From: Pimelobacter simplex
GTDB lineage: Bacteria > Actinomycetota > Actinomycetes > Propionibacteriales > Nocardioidaceae
Direction of reading: 5' to 3'
Assembly: GCF_900114845.1 (NCBI RefSeq)
Contig: NZ_FOUK01000007.1
Coordinates: 62,001-126,000 of the forward strand
Length of the DNA: 64,000 nucleotides
Positions 44,021-52,463 of the stretch are shown here, piece after piece. The first letter of the stretch is position 1, and every line of letters starts with the position of its first letter. Under the pieces are notes generated by a model, which was given only the letters and a program-made list of their open reading frames with translations, did no database searches and had not been told where the DNA came from. The translations under genes were made by a program, and so were the position numbers.

Positions 44021-44808
44021 ACGCGGGCCGTGTCCTTCGACATTCTCCAGGCCGCGCCGGCCACGAACAGCGTGCACCAGCCAACGGCGTTGACCACCGC
44101 GTACCAGGGCAGCTCGTGGGTGAGCGGGGCGCGGACCACCTCGGCGACGCCGTACATCGGCGTCCAGTAGGCGACGAGGCGCACGCCTTCGGCGTACTGG
44201 CTGAGCGGGATGAAGAGTCCGCCCAGGAACGACAGCAGGGCCAGGCCGGGGCCGAGGATCTGCATGGCGTTCTCGCCCGGGACGACGTACCCGATGAAGA
44301 CGCCGAGCGCGGCGAACGTCAGCGTGCACACGAGCGCGAGAGCCCCGCACTGGATCCACGTGCTGGTGGGCATCTCGGCCTTGCCCTGCAGGATGCCGAC
44401 CAGGTTGACCGCGACGATCGCGAGCGCACCCATGACGAGCGCGACGAATGCCTTCATCAGGATGTACGCGACCGGGTGCAGCGGCGTCAGCCGGAGCTGG
44501 CGCGACCAGCCCAGCGAGCGCTCCAGCGCGACCATCGAGCCGCCGGCCGCGGCGGTGAGCGCGGCGCCGTACATGGCCATGGAGGCAAGGATGTAGGCGC
44601 CGACGTTGCCGACGCCCACCTTGTCGTCCCAGCCGGACTGGCCGCCGAAGCTGAGCATCAGGGCGGCCGGCAGGACCAGCGTGAAGATCACCGTGCGGCG
44701 GTTGCGCAGCATCCGGCGCAGCTCGATGCCGAGCACGGTGCGGTTGAGGCCCCCGAGGGGCGGGACCCGGCGGGTGGCCGGGTCGAGGGTGCCGGTGGTG
44801 GTGCTCAT
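44017..44808 (-). CDS. ABC-2 type transporter permease
   Basis: A 263-residue ABC-2 membrane subunit with six hydrophobic segments: VIFTLVLPAALMLSFGG, AYILASMAMYGAALTAAAGG, ALVMGALAIVAVNLVG, ALALVCTLTFAALGVFIGY, LGPGLALLSFLGGLFIPLS and YAVVNAVGWCTLFVAG. The R-L-R-x-T-P-L-H motif after helix 2 is typical of drug or antibiotic exporters. It overlaps both neighbours by four bases. Confidence 0.88.
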   Translation of the reverse strand: MSTTTGTLDPATRRVPPLGGLNRTVLGIELRRMLRNRRTVIFTLVLPAALMLSFGGQSGWDDKVGVGNVGAYILASMAMYGAALTAAAGGSMVALERSLGWSRQLRLTPLHPVAYILMKAFVALVMGALAIVAVNLVGILQGKAEMPTSTWIQCGALALVCTLTFAALGVFIGYVVPGENAMQILGPGLALLSFLGGLFIPLSQYAEGVRLVAYWTPMYGVAEVVRAPLTHELPWYAVVNAVGWCTLFVAGAAWRMSKDTARV

Positions 44809-45719
44809 GCGGATTCTCCTTGTCCGGTCAGGCTGAGGAACGCCTCTTCGATGCCCTTGGCCGTGATCTCCAGGTCGCGGGCAGGGGTCGCGGTGAGCAG
44901 GTAGCGCGCGACCGTGTCGCTGTCCTTGGCGTGGATCGTCACCGACTCGCCGCGCACCTCCACGTGGTCGACGCCCCCGAGCGCGGTGATCGCGGCGACG
45001 TCCGCGTCGGGCAGCCAGGCCCGGATCGTCCGGCCCGAGGCGAGCGCGCGGATCTGCGGGCCGGTGCCGTCGGCGACGACCTGGCCCTGGCTGATCAGCA
45101 CGATGCGGTCGGCGTACTGGTCGGCCTCCTCGAGGTAGTGCGTCGCGAACAGGACCGTGCGACCGCTGCTCGCGTCGTCGCGGATGGCGCTCCAGAACGC
45201 GCGCCGGCCCTCGACGTCCATCCCGGTCGTGGGCTCGTCGAGCAGCAGCAGCGCCGGGTCCGACAGCAGCGCCATCGCGAACCGCAGCCGCTGCTGCTCA
45301 CCGCCCGAGCACTTGCCGACCTTGCGGTCGGCCAGGCCCGCGATGCCCGCACGGTCGAGGACCTCGTCGACCGGCCGGGTGTCGGCGAAGAGGCTCGCCA
45401 TGTAGGCCGCCGTCTCGCGGACCGTGAGGTCCTTGAGCAGCCCACCGGTCTGCATCACCGCCGAGACCAGGCCGCGCGCGATCGCCTTGCGAGGCTCCAT
45501 CCCGAGCACCTCGACCGTGCCGCTGGTCGGCTTCGTGAGCCCCAGCAGCATGTCGATGTTCGTGGTCTTGCCGGCCCCGTTGGGACCGAGGAAGGCCACG
45601 ATCTCGCCGGGCCGCAGCGCGAGGTCGATGCCCCACACGGCCCGGACGTCGCCGAACTCCTTGGTCACCCCCGCCAGCCGGACGGCCGGCGCGGTCGCGT
45701 TCGTCGTGTTCGTCGTCAT
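44805..45719 (-). CDS. ABC transporter ATP-binding protein (drug-export type)
   Basis: A 304-residue ATPase: Walker A LGPNGAGKTT, signature CSGGEQQRLR, Walker B ALLLLDEPTTGMD and H-loop FATHYLEEADQ, followed by the C-terminal extension seen in DrrA-like exporters. The ATG gives MTTNTTN; a longer frame adds 11 residues without a ribosome site. It heads the four-gene operon with permease, kinase and regulator; such ABC-TCS operons are often autoregulated and respond to peptides or membrane-active compounds. Confidence 0.9.
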   Translation of the reverse strand: MTTNTTNATAPAVRLAGVTKEFGDVRAVWGIDLALRPGEIVAFLGPNGAGKTTNIDMLLGLTKPTSGTVEVLGMEPRKAIARGLVSAVMQTGGLLKDLTVRETAAYMASLFADTRPVDEVLDRAGIAGLADRKVGKCSGGEQQRLRFAMALLSDPALLLLDEPTTGMDVEGRRAFWSAIRDDASSGRTVLFATHYLEEADQYADRIVLISQGQVVADGTGPQIRALASGRTIRAWLPDADVAAITALGGVDHVEVRGESVTIHAKDSDTVARYLLTATPARDLEITAKGIEEAFLSLTGQGESA

Positions 45720-45745
45720 GGCCCCAGCCTCGTCGCCGAGGGGCC

Positions 45746-45795
45746 GTGACACCTCTGGCAGGCGTCACGACCGGGCCATGACATCTGTCATGGCC
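45746..45795. promoter_or_regulatory. Palindromic operator candidates upstream of the ABC-TCS operon
   Basis: GGCCATGACA-TC-TGTCATGGCC (45774-45795) is a perfect 22-base palindrome. Its TGACA-N2-TGTCA core resembles sites bound by DesR-type regulators as recalled for Bacillus. Nearby, GTGACACC and GGCGTCAC (45746-45768) form a second, imperfect inverted repeat. Both lie just upstream of the ABC ATPase start, as expected for autoregulation by the operon's own response regulator. The first overlaps the end of the next gene. Confidence 0.5.
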
Positions 45796-46135
45796 GGGTG
45801 AGGCTCGCCCCGATCGTGCCGCGCGGGTCGCCCACGTGGACGGCGACGCCGCCGGCGCCCGCGAAGTCGGTGAGCACCGCGGCGTCGTCGTCGGCGAGCT
45901 CGGCGCTCTCGCCCAGCACCACGCAGGCATCGACGCCGGAGGCACCCGAGGCCACCGCCATCGCCACGACGGCCTGGACCGCCGTGAGCCGCAGCGACGG
46001 CAGGTCGACGGTCGCGGCGGCGTAGGTGCGGCCGTCGGTGTCGCGCACCGCGGCCCCCTCGGCCGCCCGGATGCGGGCCCGGGTGGCGCGGGCGAGGATG
46101 ACGAGCTTCTGGTCCTCGGTGGACAGGTCGGGCAT
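45788..46135 (-). CDS. Cytidine-deaminase-fold protein lacking zinc ligands
   Basis: A 115-residue protein whose order of segments (AAVRDTDGRTYAAATVDLPSLRLTAVQAVVAMAVASGA) follows the cytidine deaminase fold. The catalytic CAE/HAE and PCxxC motifs are missing: the usual Cys-Ala-Glu is replaced by AVQAV, and no paired cysteines remain. A related protein sits between era and the CNNM gene in other actinobacteria, so this is probably a conserved pseudo-enzyme. GATAAT ends six bases before the ATG, indicating a leaderless mRNA. Confidence 0.65.
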   Translation of the reverse strand: MPDLSTEDQKLVILARATRARIRAAEGAAVRDTDGRTYAAATVDLPSLRLTAVQAVVAMAVASGASGVDACVVLGESAELADDDAAVLTDFAGAGGVAVHVGDPRGTIGASLTRP

Positions 46136-46176
46136 GGGTCGATTATCGCCGAGGGGGTCTCCGGCAGGATGACCCC

Positions 46177-46464
46177 ATGCCTGCTTACTGGATCAGCAAC
46201 TACCGCGCGGTGCACGACGCCGACAAGATGGCCGCCTACGCCGCCCTCGCGCTGCCCGCCCTCGTCGACGCCGGCGGCACCTTCCTGGCCCGCGGCCTGC
46301 CCGAGCAGGTCTACGAGGCCGGGCTCCAGGAGCGTGTCGTCATCATCGAGTTCCCGAGCGTCGAGGCGGCGATCGCAGCGCACGACACCCCGGCGTACCA
46401 GGAGGCGCTGGCCGCCCTGGGCGACGGCGCGGAGCGCGACCTGCGGATCGTGCCGGGAGCCTGA
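46177..46464 (+). CDS. DUF1330 family protein
   Basis: A 95-residue DUF1330 protein with the dimeric ferredoxin-like fold: MPAYWISNYRAVHDADKMAAY, GGTFLARG, RVVIIEFPSVEAAIAAHDTPAYQEA. Function unknown. CAGGAT ends six bases before the ATG; with the GATAAT of the divergent gene this places two -10 boxes within a 40-base gap. Followed after five bases by a metallo-hydrolase. Confidence 0.85.
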   Translation: MPAYWISNYRAVHDADKMAAYAALALPALVDAGGTFLARGLPEQVYEAGLQERVVIIEFPSVEAAIAAHDTPAYQEALAALGDGAERDLRIVPGA

Positions 46465-46469
46465 CGACG

Positions 46470-47393
46470 ATGCGCCCGCGCCTGGGCCGCCCCGACATCC
46501 GCCGGTACGCCGACCGGTTCGGCCTGCCGCAGAGCGACGACGGCCTCGGGGTGACCTTCCTCGGCGTCGCGACCCTGCTGCTCGACGACGGGGCGACGTC
46601 GGTGCTGACCGACGGCTTCTTCTCCCGCCCGTCGCTGCCGCGCGTCCTGCTCGGGAGGATCGGCCCGGACGCGGCGCGGATCGACGCGGCCCTCGCGCGG
46701 GCGCGCATCGACCGGCTCGACGCCGTCGCGCCGGTGCACACCCACTACGACCACGCGATGGACTCCGCCGTCGTGGCGGCCCGCACCGGCGCCACCCTGT
46801 ACGGCGGCACGTCGACCGCGCACGTGGGCTCCGGCGGCGGCCTCCCGGCCGACCGGGTCGAGGTCGTCGTCCCCGGTGCTCCGGTGAGCATCGGCGGCTT
46901 CCGGCTGACCTGGCTCGAGTCCGAGCACTGCCCGCCCGACCGCTTCCCCGGCACGATCACCGAGCCCGTCGTCCCGCCGGTGAAGGTCGGCGCCTACCGC
47001 TGCGGCGAGGCCTGGTCGATCCTGGTCGAGCACGACAGCGGCCGGACCGCGCTCGTCCAGGGCAGCGCCGGGTTCGTGCCCGGCTCGCTGGCCGGGCGCA
47101 GCGCCGAGGTGGCCTATCTCGGCGTCGGGCAGCTCGGCGTCCAGAGCCCCGACTACATCCGCCGGTACTGGGCCGAGACCGTCGAGACCGTGGGCGCCCG
47201 CGAGGTCGTGCTGATCCACTGGGACGACTTCTTCCGCCCCCTCGACCGGCCGCTGCGCTGCGTGCCCTACCTGGGCGACGACCTCGACGCGACGATGGAC
47301 GTCATCGCCGGGCTCGCCCGCGACCAGGGCGTCGGCCTGCACTTCCCGTCGGTCGGGCGCCGCGAGGACCCGTGGCGGCTCAGTCGGCGCTGA
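46470..47393 (+). CDS. MBL-fold metallo-hydrolase
   Basis: A 307-residue metallo-beta-lactamase-fold enzyme with the zinc motif VHTHYDHAMD and a later LIHWDDFFRPL region. It resembles UlaG/RNase-Z-like hydrolases acting on the membrane (GVTFLGVATLLLDDG). The last 14 bases overlap the convergent CNNM gene. Likely cotranscribed with DUF1330. Substrate unknown. Confidence 0.8.
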   Translation: MRPRLGRPDIRRYADRFGLPQSDDGLGVTFLGVATLLLDDGATSVLTDGFFSRPSLPRVLLGRIGPDAARIDAALARARIDRLDAVAPVHTHYDHAMDSAVVAARTGATLYGGTSTAHVGSGGGLPADRVEVVVPGAPVSIGGFRLTWLESEHCPPDRFPGTITEPVVPPVKVGAYRCGEAWSILVEHDSGRTALVQGSAGFVPGSLAGRSAEVAYLGVGQLGVQSPDYIRRYWAETVETVGAREVVLIHWDDFFRPLDRPLRCVPYLGDDLDATMDVIAGLARDQGVGLHFPSVGRREDPWRLSRR

Positions 47394-48669
47394 CGCCCGC
47401 CTCGTCGGGAACGCGCGAGATCAGCACCGTGCCGATCTTGTTGCGCCGCCCGGCCGTGTGCTCGGCCTCGAAGCGGAGCCCGTAGGCCTCGACCACCGAG
47501 CCCGGGATCGGGACCCGGCCGAGGTGCTTGGCGAGCAGGCCGCCGACGGAGTCGACGTCCTCCTCCTCGATGGGGAAGCCGAAGATCTCGTCGAGGTCGT
47601 CGACCGGGTAGCGCGAGGGGACCCGGACCCGCTCACCGACCCGCTCGACCTCGACCTCGGCCTCGTCGTGCTCGTCGGTGATCTCGCCGACGATCTCCTC
47701 GAGGAGGTCCTCGATGGTGATCAGGCCGGCGGTGCCGCCGTACTCGTCGACGACGATGGCGACGTGCCGGCGCCGGGCCTGCATCTCGCGCAGCAGGTCG
47801 TCGACGGGCTTGGACTCGGGCACCCAGTGCACCGGGCGCATGACCTCCTCGACGCGCTGGGTCAGCTCGACGTCGGGGGCCTCGAAGTCGCGGCGCGCGA
47901 CGTCCTTGAGGTAGGCGATGCCGCGGACCTCGTCGAGGTTCTCGCCGACCACCGGCAGCCGGGAGTAGCCCGAGCGCAGGAAGAGCGACATCGTCTGGCG
48001 CAGGTTCTTGTGGGCCTCGATGTAGACCACGTCGCCGCGCGGCACCATCACCTCGCGCACGGTGGTGTCGCCGAGCTCGAAGACCGAGTGGATCATCTTG
48101 CGCTCGTCGGCCTCGATCAGCTCGGTCGCCTCGGCCATGTCGACCAGCTCGCGCAGCTCGGTCTCGGTCTGGAACGGGCCCTCGCGGAAGCCGCGGCCCG
48201 GCGTGATGGCGTTGCCGACCAGGATGAGCAGGCGCGGGATCGGGCCGAGCACCGTGGTGAGCATCGACAGGGGCCACGCACTCCAGAGCGCGACGGTCTC
48301 GGCGTGCTGGCGGCCGACGGTGCGCGGCGCGACGCCGATGACGACGAACGAGACGACCAGCATGACGCCGAGGGCCAGGCCCGCGCGGGCCCACCAGGAG
48401 GCGTCGAGCCGCTCGTCGACGTACAGCGTGACGACGACGATGGCCGCGCTCTCGCACAGCAGCTGGAGCAGCAGCGCGGTGTTGAGGTGGCGCGGGGCGT
48501 CGTCGAGGACGGCGATCAGCCGTCGGGCGCCACCGCGTCCCTCGCTGAGCATCTCGTGGGCCCGGGCGCGCGAGAAGCCCGCGAGGGCGGCGTCCGCGGC
48601 GGCGAAGAGGCCCGCGAGGACGACGAGGACGGCGGCCGCTCCCAGCGGCCAGAGACTGTCGGCGATCAT
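47380..48669 (-). CDS. CNNM/CorC family membrane protein (hemolysin C-like)
   Basis: A 429-residue protein: DUF21 membrane domain with about four helices (residues 1-150), a CBS pair (VREVMVPRGDVVYIEAHKNL and VEEVMRPVHWVPE...VDEYGGTAGLITIEDLLEEIVG), and a C-terminal CorC/HlyC domain. The family transports or senses Mg2+; the hemolysin name is historical. Conserved gene order with ybeY and phoH; overlaps ybeY by four bases. Confidence 0.92.
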   Translation of the reverse strand: MIADSLWPLGAAAVLVVLAGLFAAADAALAGFSRARAHEMLSEGRGGARRLIAVLDDAPRHLNTALLLQLLCESAAIVVVTLYVDERLDASWWARAGLALGVMLVVSFVVIGVAPRTVGRQHAETVALWSAWPLSMLTTVLGPIPRLLILVGNAITPGRGFREGPFQTETELRELVDMAEATELIEADERKMIHSVFELGDTTVREVMVPRGDVVYIEAHKNLRQTMSLFLRSGYSRLPVVGENLDEVRGIAYLKDVARRDFEAPDVELTQRVEEVMRPVHWVPESKPVDDLLREMQARRRHVAIVVDEYGGTAGLITIEDLLEEIVGEITDEHDEAEVEVERVGERVRVPSRYPVDDLDEIFGFPIEEEDVDSVGGLLAKHLGRVPIPGSVVEAYGLRFEAEHTAGRRNKIGTVLISRVPDEAGVSAD

Positions 48670-49136
48670 GCGTCCGGCTGGGCCGGCGGCTCGGCCCGCC
48701 ACTGGGCCAGCAGCTGGTCCTGGAGCCCGAACATCACCTTGTGCTCCTCGGGCTCGGCGTGGTCGTAGCCCAGCAGGTGCAGGATGCCGTGGGTGGTGAG
48801 CAGCTCGAGCTCGGCGAGCGTGCCGTGCCCGGCCGTGGCGCCCTGCCGCTCGGCGACCGCGACGCACAGGACGATGTCACCGAGGACGCCTTCCTCGGGC
48901 TCCTCGTTGACCAGGCCGGGACGCAGCTCGTCCATGGGGAAGGCGAGGACGTCGGTCGGCCCCTCCTTGTCCATCCACTTCTCGTTGAGCTCGGCGATGG
49001 TGTCCTCGTCGACCGACTTGATGCAGAGCTCGGCGAGCGGGTGGACGCGCATCTGGTCCATCACGAAGCGCGCCAGCCGCGCGAAGTGCTTGACGTCGAG
49101 CCCGCTGCCGGACTCGTCGAGGATCTCGATGCTCAC
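48666..49136 (-). CDS. ybeY: Endoribonuclease YbeY
   Basis: A 156-residue YbeY with the zinc motif HGILHLLGYDHAEPEEH and the SVDEDTIAELNEKWM and TDVLAFPMDE regions. It acts in 16S rRNA 3' maturation and ribosome quality control. The GTG start overlaps the phoH stop (GTGA), and its own stop overlaps the CNNM start. Confidence 0.96.
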   Translation of the reverse strand: MSIEILDESGSGLDVKHFARLARFVMDQMRVHPLAELCIKSVDEDTIAELNEKWMDKEGPTDVLAFPMDELRPGLVNEEPEEGVLGDIVLCVAVAERQGATAGHGTLAELELLTTHGILHLLGYDHAEPEEHKVMFGLQDQLLAQWRAEPPAQPDA

Positions 49137-50203
49137 GCAGGGTCGCCCTTCTTGCTGTCGAGCCGGCGGTCCTGGCGGAGCTCGCGCTTGGCTTCCTTCT
49201 GGGCATCGAAGTCGTCGTACGCCGCGACGATGCGGGCCACCAGCTTGTGGCGGACGACGTCGTGGCTGGTCAGCCGGACGAACGCGAGGTCGTCGACACC
49301 CTCGAGGATGTTCTCGACGACCCGCAGGCCCGAGCTCGTGCCCGAGGGCAGGTCGACCTGGGTGACGTCACCGGTGACCACGATCTTGGACCCGAAGCCG
49401 AGCCGGGTCAGGAACATCTTCATCTGCTCGGGCGTCGTGTTCTGCGCCTCGTCGAGGATGATGAACGAGTCGTTGAGCGAGCGGCCGCGCATGTAGGCCA
49501 GCGGCGCGACCTCGATGGTGCCGGCCGCGAGCAGCTTGGGCACCGACTCGGGGTCGAGCATGTCGTGCAGCGCGTCGTACAGCGGGCGCAGGTAGGGGTC
49601 GATCTTCTCGCTGAGCGTGCCGGGCAGGTAGCCCAGCCGCTCGCCGGCCTCGACCGCCGGCCGGGTCAGGATGATCCGGTTGACCTGCTTGGCCTGCAGC
49701 GCCTGGACCGCCTTGGCCATGGCCAGGTACGTCTTGCCGGTACCGGCCGGGCCGATGCCGAACGTGATCGTGTGCTGGTCGATGGTCTCGACGTACCGCT
49801 TCTGGTTGAGCGTCTTGGGCCGGATCGACCGGCCGCGGTTGCTCAGGATGTTGAGCGAGAGGACGTCGGCCGGGCGCTCCGACGTCGCCGTCTCGGCCCG
49901 CAGCATCGCCTCGACGCGCTCGACGACCTCGGAGGTGATCCCCTGGCCGGTGCGCAGGATGGCGACGAGCTCCTCGATGAGCCGCTCGGCGAGCTTGACC
50001 TCGTCGGCCTCGCCGGCCAGCGTGACCCGGTTGCCCCGCACGTGGACCTCGACGCGGAGCTGCCGCTCGATGATGCCGAGGTGCTCGTCGCCGGGCCCGA
50101 AGAGGGTCACCATGTCGATGCTGTTGGGCACCACGATGACGTGGCGGACGGGGGCCGCTGGAGCCGCAGCGGCTGCGGTGACGGGTGAGGTGGAGTCGGT
50201 CAT
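49133..50203 (-). CDS. phoH: PhoH family ATPase
   Basis: A 356-residue PhoH-like protein: an N-terminal KH-like region (HLGIIERQLRVEVHVRGN), Walker A FGIGPAGTGKTYLAMAKAV, Walker B SFIILDEAQNTTPEQ, and the TGDVTQVDLPSG motif. Associated with YbeY in RNA processing. It heads the phoH-ybeY-CNNM operon. Two palindromes lie in the gap upstream. Confidence 0.95.
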   Translation of the reverse strand: MTDSTSPVTAAAAAPAAPVRHVIVVPNSIDMVTLFGPGDEHLGIIERQLRVEVHVRGNRVTLAGEADEVKLAERLIEELVAILRTGQGITSEVVERVEAMLRAETATSERPADVLSLNILSNRGRSIRPKTLNQKRYVETIDQHTITFGIGPAGTGKTYLAMAKAVQALQAKQVNRIILTRPAVEAGERLGYLPGTLSEKIDPYLRPLYDALHDMLDPESVPKLLAAGTIEVAPLAYMRGRSLNDSFIILDEAQNTTPEQMKMFLTRLGFGSKIVVTGDVTQVDLPSGTSSGLRVVENILEGVDDLAFVRLTSHDVVRHKLVARIVAAYDDFDAQKEAKRELRQDRRLDSKKGDPA

Positions 50204-50298
50204 GGATGCCCGAGGACGGGCGGCCTTTCAGGAACGGCGACGGTGCCCCTCCATGGTAGTTGGCGAGGCCCCGTCACGCCCACTCGTTTGGTCGGGGG

Positions 50299-50391
50299 CA
50301 GTTTCACCGCCTAAGCGGTGAAACTGGGCGTTGGCCCACGAAACTCCCTCGGCAAACGGCAGTTTCACCGCCTAGGCGGTGAAACTGCCGT
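50299..50391. repeat. Pair of REP-like palindromes
   Basis: Two copies of the same palindrome sit 57 bases apart. The first (50299-50326) has arms CAGTTTCACCGC / GCGGTGAAACTG around CTAA; the second (50356-50391) is a perfect 36-base palindrome, extending the same arms to ACGGCAGTTTCACCGCCT. They lie between the end of the HIT gene and the start of phoH, both leftward. They could terminate the HIT transcript, or be dispersed repeats. Confidence 0.85.
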
Positions 50392-50406
50392 ATGTGACGA
50401 GCCCGC

Positions 50407-50754
50407 TCAGCCCGGCGGCCAGGTCATCGGCCGGCCTGCCAGCACGTGGCAGTGCGTGTGGAAGACGGTCTGGCCGACGCCGGCGCCGGTGTTGAAGACG
50501 AGGCGGTAGTCGTCGTACCCCTCGGCGGTGGCGACGGCGCGCGCGGTGGTCGCGATCTCGGCGAACATCTCCGGGTCGGCGTGGGCCGAGGCGGCGGCGT
50601 TCGGCTCGTGGTCGCGCGGGACGACGAGCACGTGCAGCGGCGCCTGCGGGTTGATGTCGCGGAAGGCGAGGGTGCGCTCGCCCGTGTGGACGATGTCGCC
50701 GGGGATGTCGCCGGCGACGATCTTGCAGAAGAGGCAGTCCGGATCGGCAGTCAC
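50407..50754 (-). CDS. HIT-family nucleotide hydrolase/transferase
   Basis: A 115-residue Hint-type HIT protein: a zinc-type CLFCKIVAGDIP start, DINPQAPLHVLVVPRDH, and the catalytic triad HTHCHVLAG. It hydrolyses AMP-linked compounds such as adenosine phosphoramidates. The internal GTG is preferred over one 24 bases upstream: TAGGCT ends seven bases before it, so the mRNA is probably leaderless, and the length then matches the family. Confidence 0.92.
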   Translation of the reverse strand: MTADPDCLFCKIVAGDIPGDIVHTGERTLAFRDINPQAPLHVLVVPRDHEPNAAASAHADPEMFAEIATTARAVATAEGYDDYRLVFNTGAGVGQTVFHTHCHVLAGRPMTWPPG

Positions 50755-50819
50755 GGCGTCCAGCCTAGGGCGTGCCACCGGCCGCGCTCACCACTCCCAG
50801 GGTGCGCCGCTCCCCGGGC

Positions 50820-51686
50820 TCACCACTCCCAGCGCACGCCCAGGTACCCGGGCCCGAAGGCGGTCTGCCGGTAGTGCACGCTGCGCCCGCCGTCGAGGTC
50901 CACGGGCCAGGCGTGGCGCAGGCCGCCCTCCTGGAAGTAGACCCAGCACCGGCTCGGCACCTTGTCCGGGTGGAAGCGGACCCAGACGAGGGCCTCCTCC
51001 AGGCGCTGCTCGGCGGCCAGCGCGTAGTCCGTCTCGAGGTCGAGCCCGTGGGCGCGCCGGGCCTCGATCTCGGTGATCGTCGACTCGCCGAGGGCCAGGG
51101 GGCGCTCGAAGACGAGGCGGCTGCCGCGGATGCCGTTCTCGAGGTCGCTGATCTCCTCGATCGAGCAGCCGGCGACGGCCTCCATGACGATGTCGTTCTC
51201 CTGGGTGCCGACGTCCGGGCCGACGAAGAGCGTGACGCCGTCGACGCCCTCGCGGTCGGCGACGAGGACCTGGCGCACCCGGGCACGCTGGATCTCGCCC
51301 TGCGCCCCGACGTCGACGACCAGGTGCGACGAGACCCGGCAGACGTCCTCCTCGCCGATCACGGCGTCGACGGCGGGGTCGCCGAGCAGCTCGTCGAAGG
51401 GCTCGACCGCCCCCACCCGCCGGCGCATCCGGCCGGAGAGCCGGCGGCTCAGCGCGCCCTGCTCGAGCCCCAGCAGGGCCTCCAGCTCGGGGATCGCCTC
51501 GAGCGACGCCGATCGCTCCGGCTCGCGCTGGCCCGAGCGCCAGTACGACAGCGCGGTCAGCGACACCGGGTGGCCGCGGTCGGCGAGGCGGTCGCGCAGG
51601 TGGGTGAGCGTGGCGCCGCGCCGCTCCATCGCGGCGCCGAGCGCGTCGGCGAACGTGGTCTGCAGGTCCCCGGTCCCGACTCCCAT
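50820..51686 (-). CDS. XRE-like HTH protein
   Basis: A 288-residue protein with an N-terminal helix-turn-helix (LTHLRDRLADRGHPVSLTALS and YWRSGQREPERSASLEAIPE) like actinobacterial Xre proteins, then a 200-residue beta-rich region ending HYRQTAFGPGYLGVRWEW with no recognised family. CACGAT ends six bases before the ATG. It is divergent from the small sigma-factor gene and may regulate it. Confidence 0.7.
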   Translation of the reverse strand: MGVGTGDLQTTFADALGAAMERRGATLTHLRDRLADRGHPVSLTALSYWRSGQREPERSASLEAIPELEALLGLEQGALSRRLSGRMRRRVGAVEPFDELLGDPAVDAVIGEEDVCRVSSHLVVDVGAQGEIQRARVRQVLVADREGVDGVTLFVGPDVGTQENDIVMEAVAGCSIEEISDLENGIRGSRLVFERPLALGESTITEIEARRAHGLDLETDYALAAEQRLEEALVWVRFHPDKVPSRCWVYFQEGGLRHAWPVDLDGGRSVHYRQTAFGPGYLGVRWEW

Positions 51687-51773
51687 GCGGTCATCGTGGC
51701 ATCACATCGAGTCGGGTGGAATGTGAAATCCCGCTACCTAGCCTCCTCTCCTCAACGACGGAGGGGACAGATC

Positions 51774-52346
51774 ATGGGGATCGATGAACTGACGGACGAG
51801 AAGCTCGCCGACCGGGTCCGCCGGGGCGTGGACGCCGAGGAGGCGTTCGAGGAGCTGTTCCGGCGGCACCGGGCGGTGCTGCTGCGGGTGGCCCGCTCGA
51901 TCGTGCCGGGCGAGGAGGAGGACGCCGTCGCCGAGGCCTACCTGGGCCTCCTGGGCGTGCTGCGCAGCGGCGGCGGCCCGTCGTACGGCGTGCGCTCGTA
52001 CCTCATCGCGAGCGCGCGCAACCGCGCGCTGCGCCGGGCCTACGTGCGCGCCCGCTCGGTGGTGGCGGACGTGCCGCGGCTGCTCGAGGGCCGCGACGGC
52101 GTCGAGCCGGACCTCACCTGGGTGCACGAGGGCGACCTGCTCAGCCGCGCCTTCCGCGCGCTCACGCCGCGCCAGCAGCAGGTGCTGTGGGCCCTCGAGG
52201 TCGAGGGACGGCGCCCCCGCGAGCTGGCGCCCGTGCTGGGCTGCGACGCGGCGGCCGTCTCGGCGGTCGCGCACCGGGCCCGGCGGCGGCTGCGGGACCT
52301 CTACCTCGCGCAGCTGGCCGAGCCCGAGGTCGCCCGCGCCGGGTGA
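51774..52346 (+). CDS. Sigma-70 family factor, ECF-like
   Basis: A 190-residue sigma factor. Region 2 is FEELFRRHRAVLLRVARSIV with EDAVAEAYLGLLGVL, and region 4 is FRALTPRQQQVLWALEVEGRRPRELA with the HTH in VLGCDAAAVSAVAHRARRR. There is no region 3 or 1.1. GGAGGGG precedes the ATG. No anti-sigma factor directly follows. The region-2 sequence departs from the usual ECF core, so it is a divergent member. Confidence 0.8.
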   Translation: MGIDELTDEKLADRVRRGVDAEEAFEELFRRHRAVLLRVARSIVPGEEEDAVAEAYLGLLGVLRSGGGPSYGVRSYLIASARNRALRRAYVRARSVVADVPRLLEGRDGVEPDLTWVHEGDLLSRAFRALTPRQQQVLWALEVEGRRPRELAPVLGCDAAAVSAVAHRARRRLRDLYLAQLAEPEVARAG

Positions 52347-52463
52347 CCTGCGTCGCAGCACCGAGATGCGTGTCAACCGGCACGCGGTGTGGCGCGTGGA
52401 ACTACCGTGACGATCCATGCGGTGCTCGGCGCTCCCTCCCTCCCTGCCGGGGCGGAGCGACCC

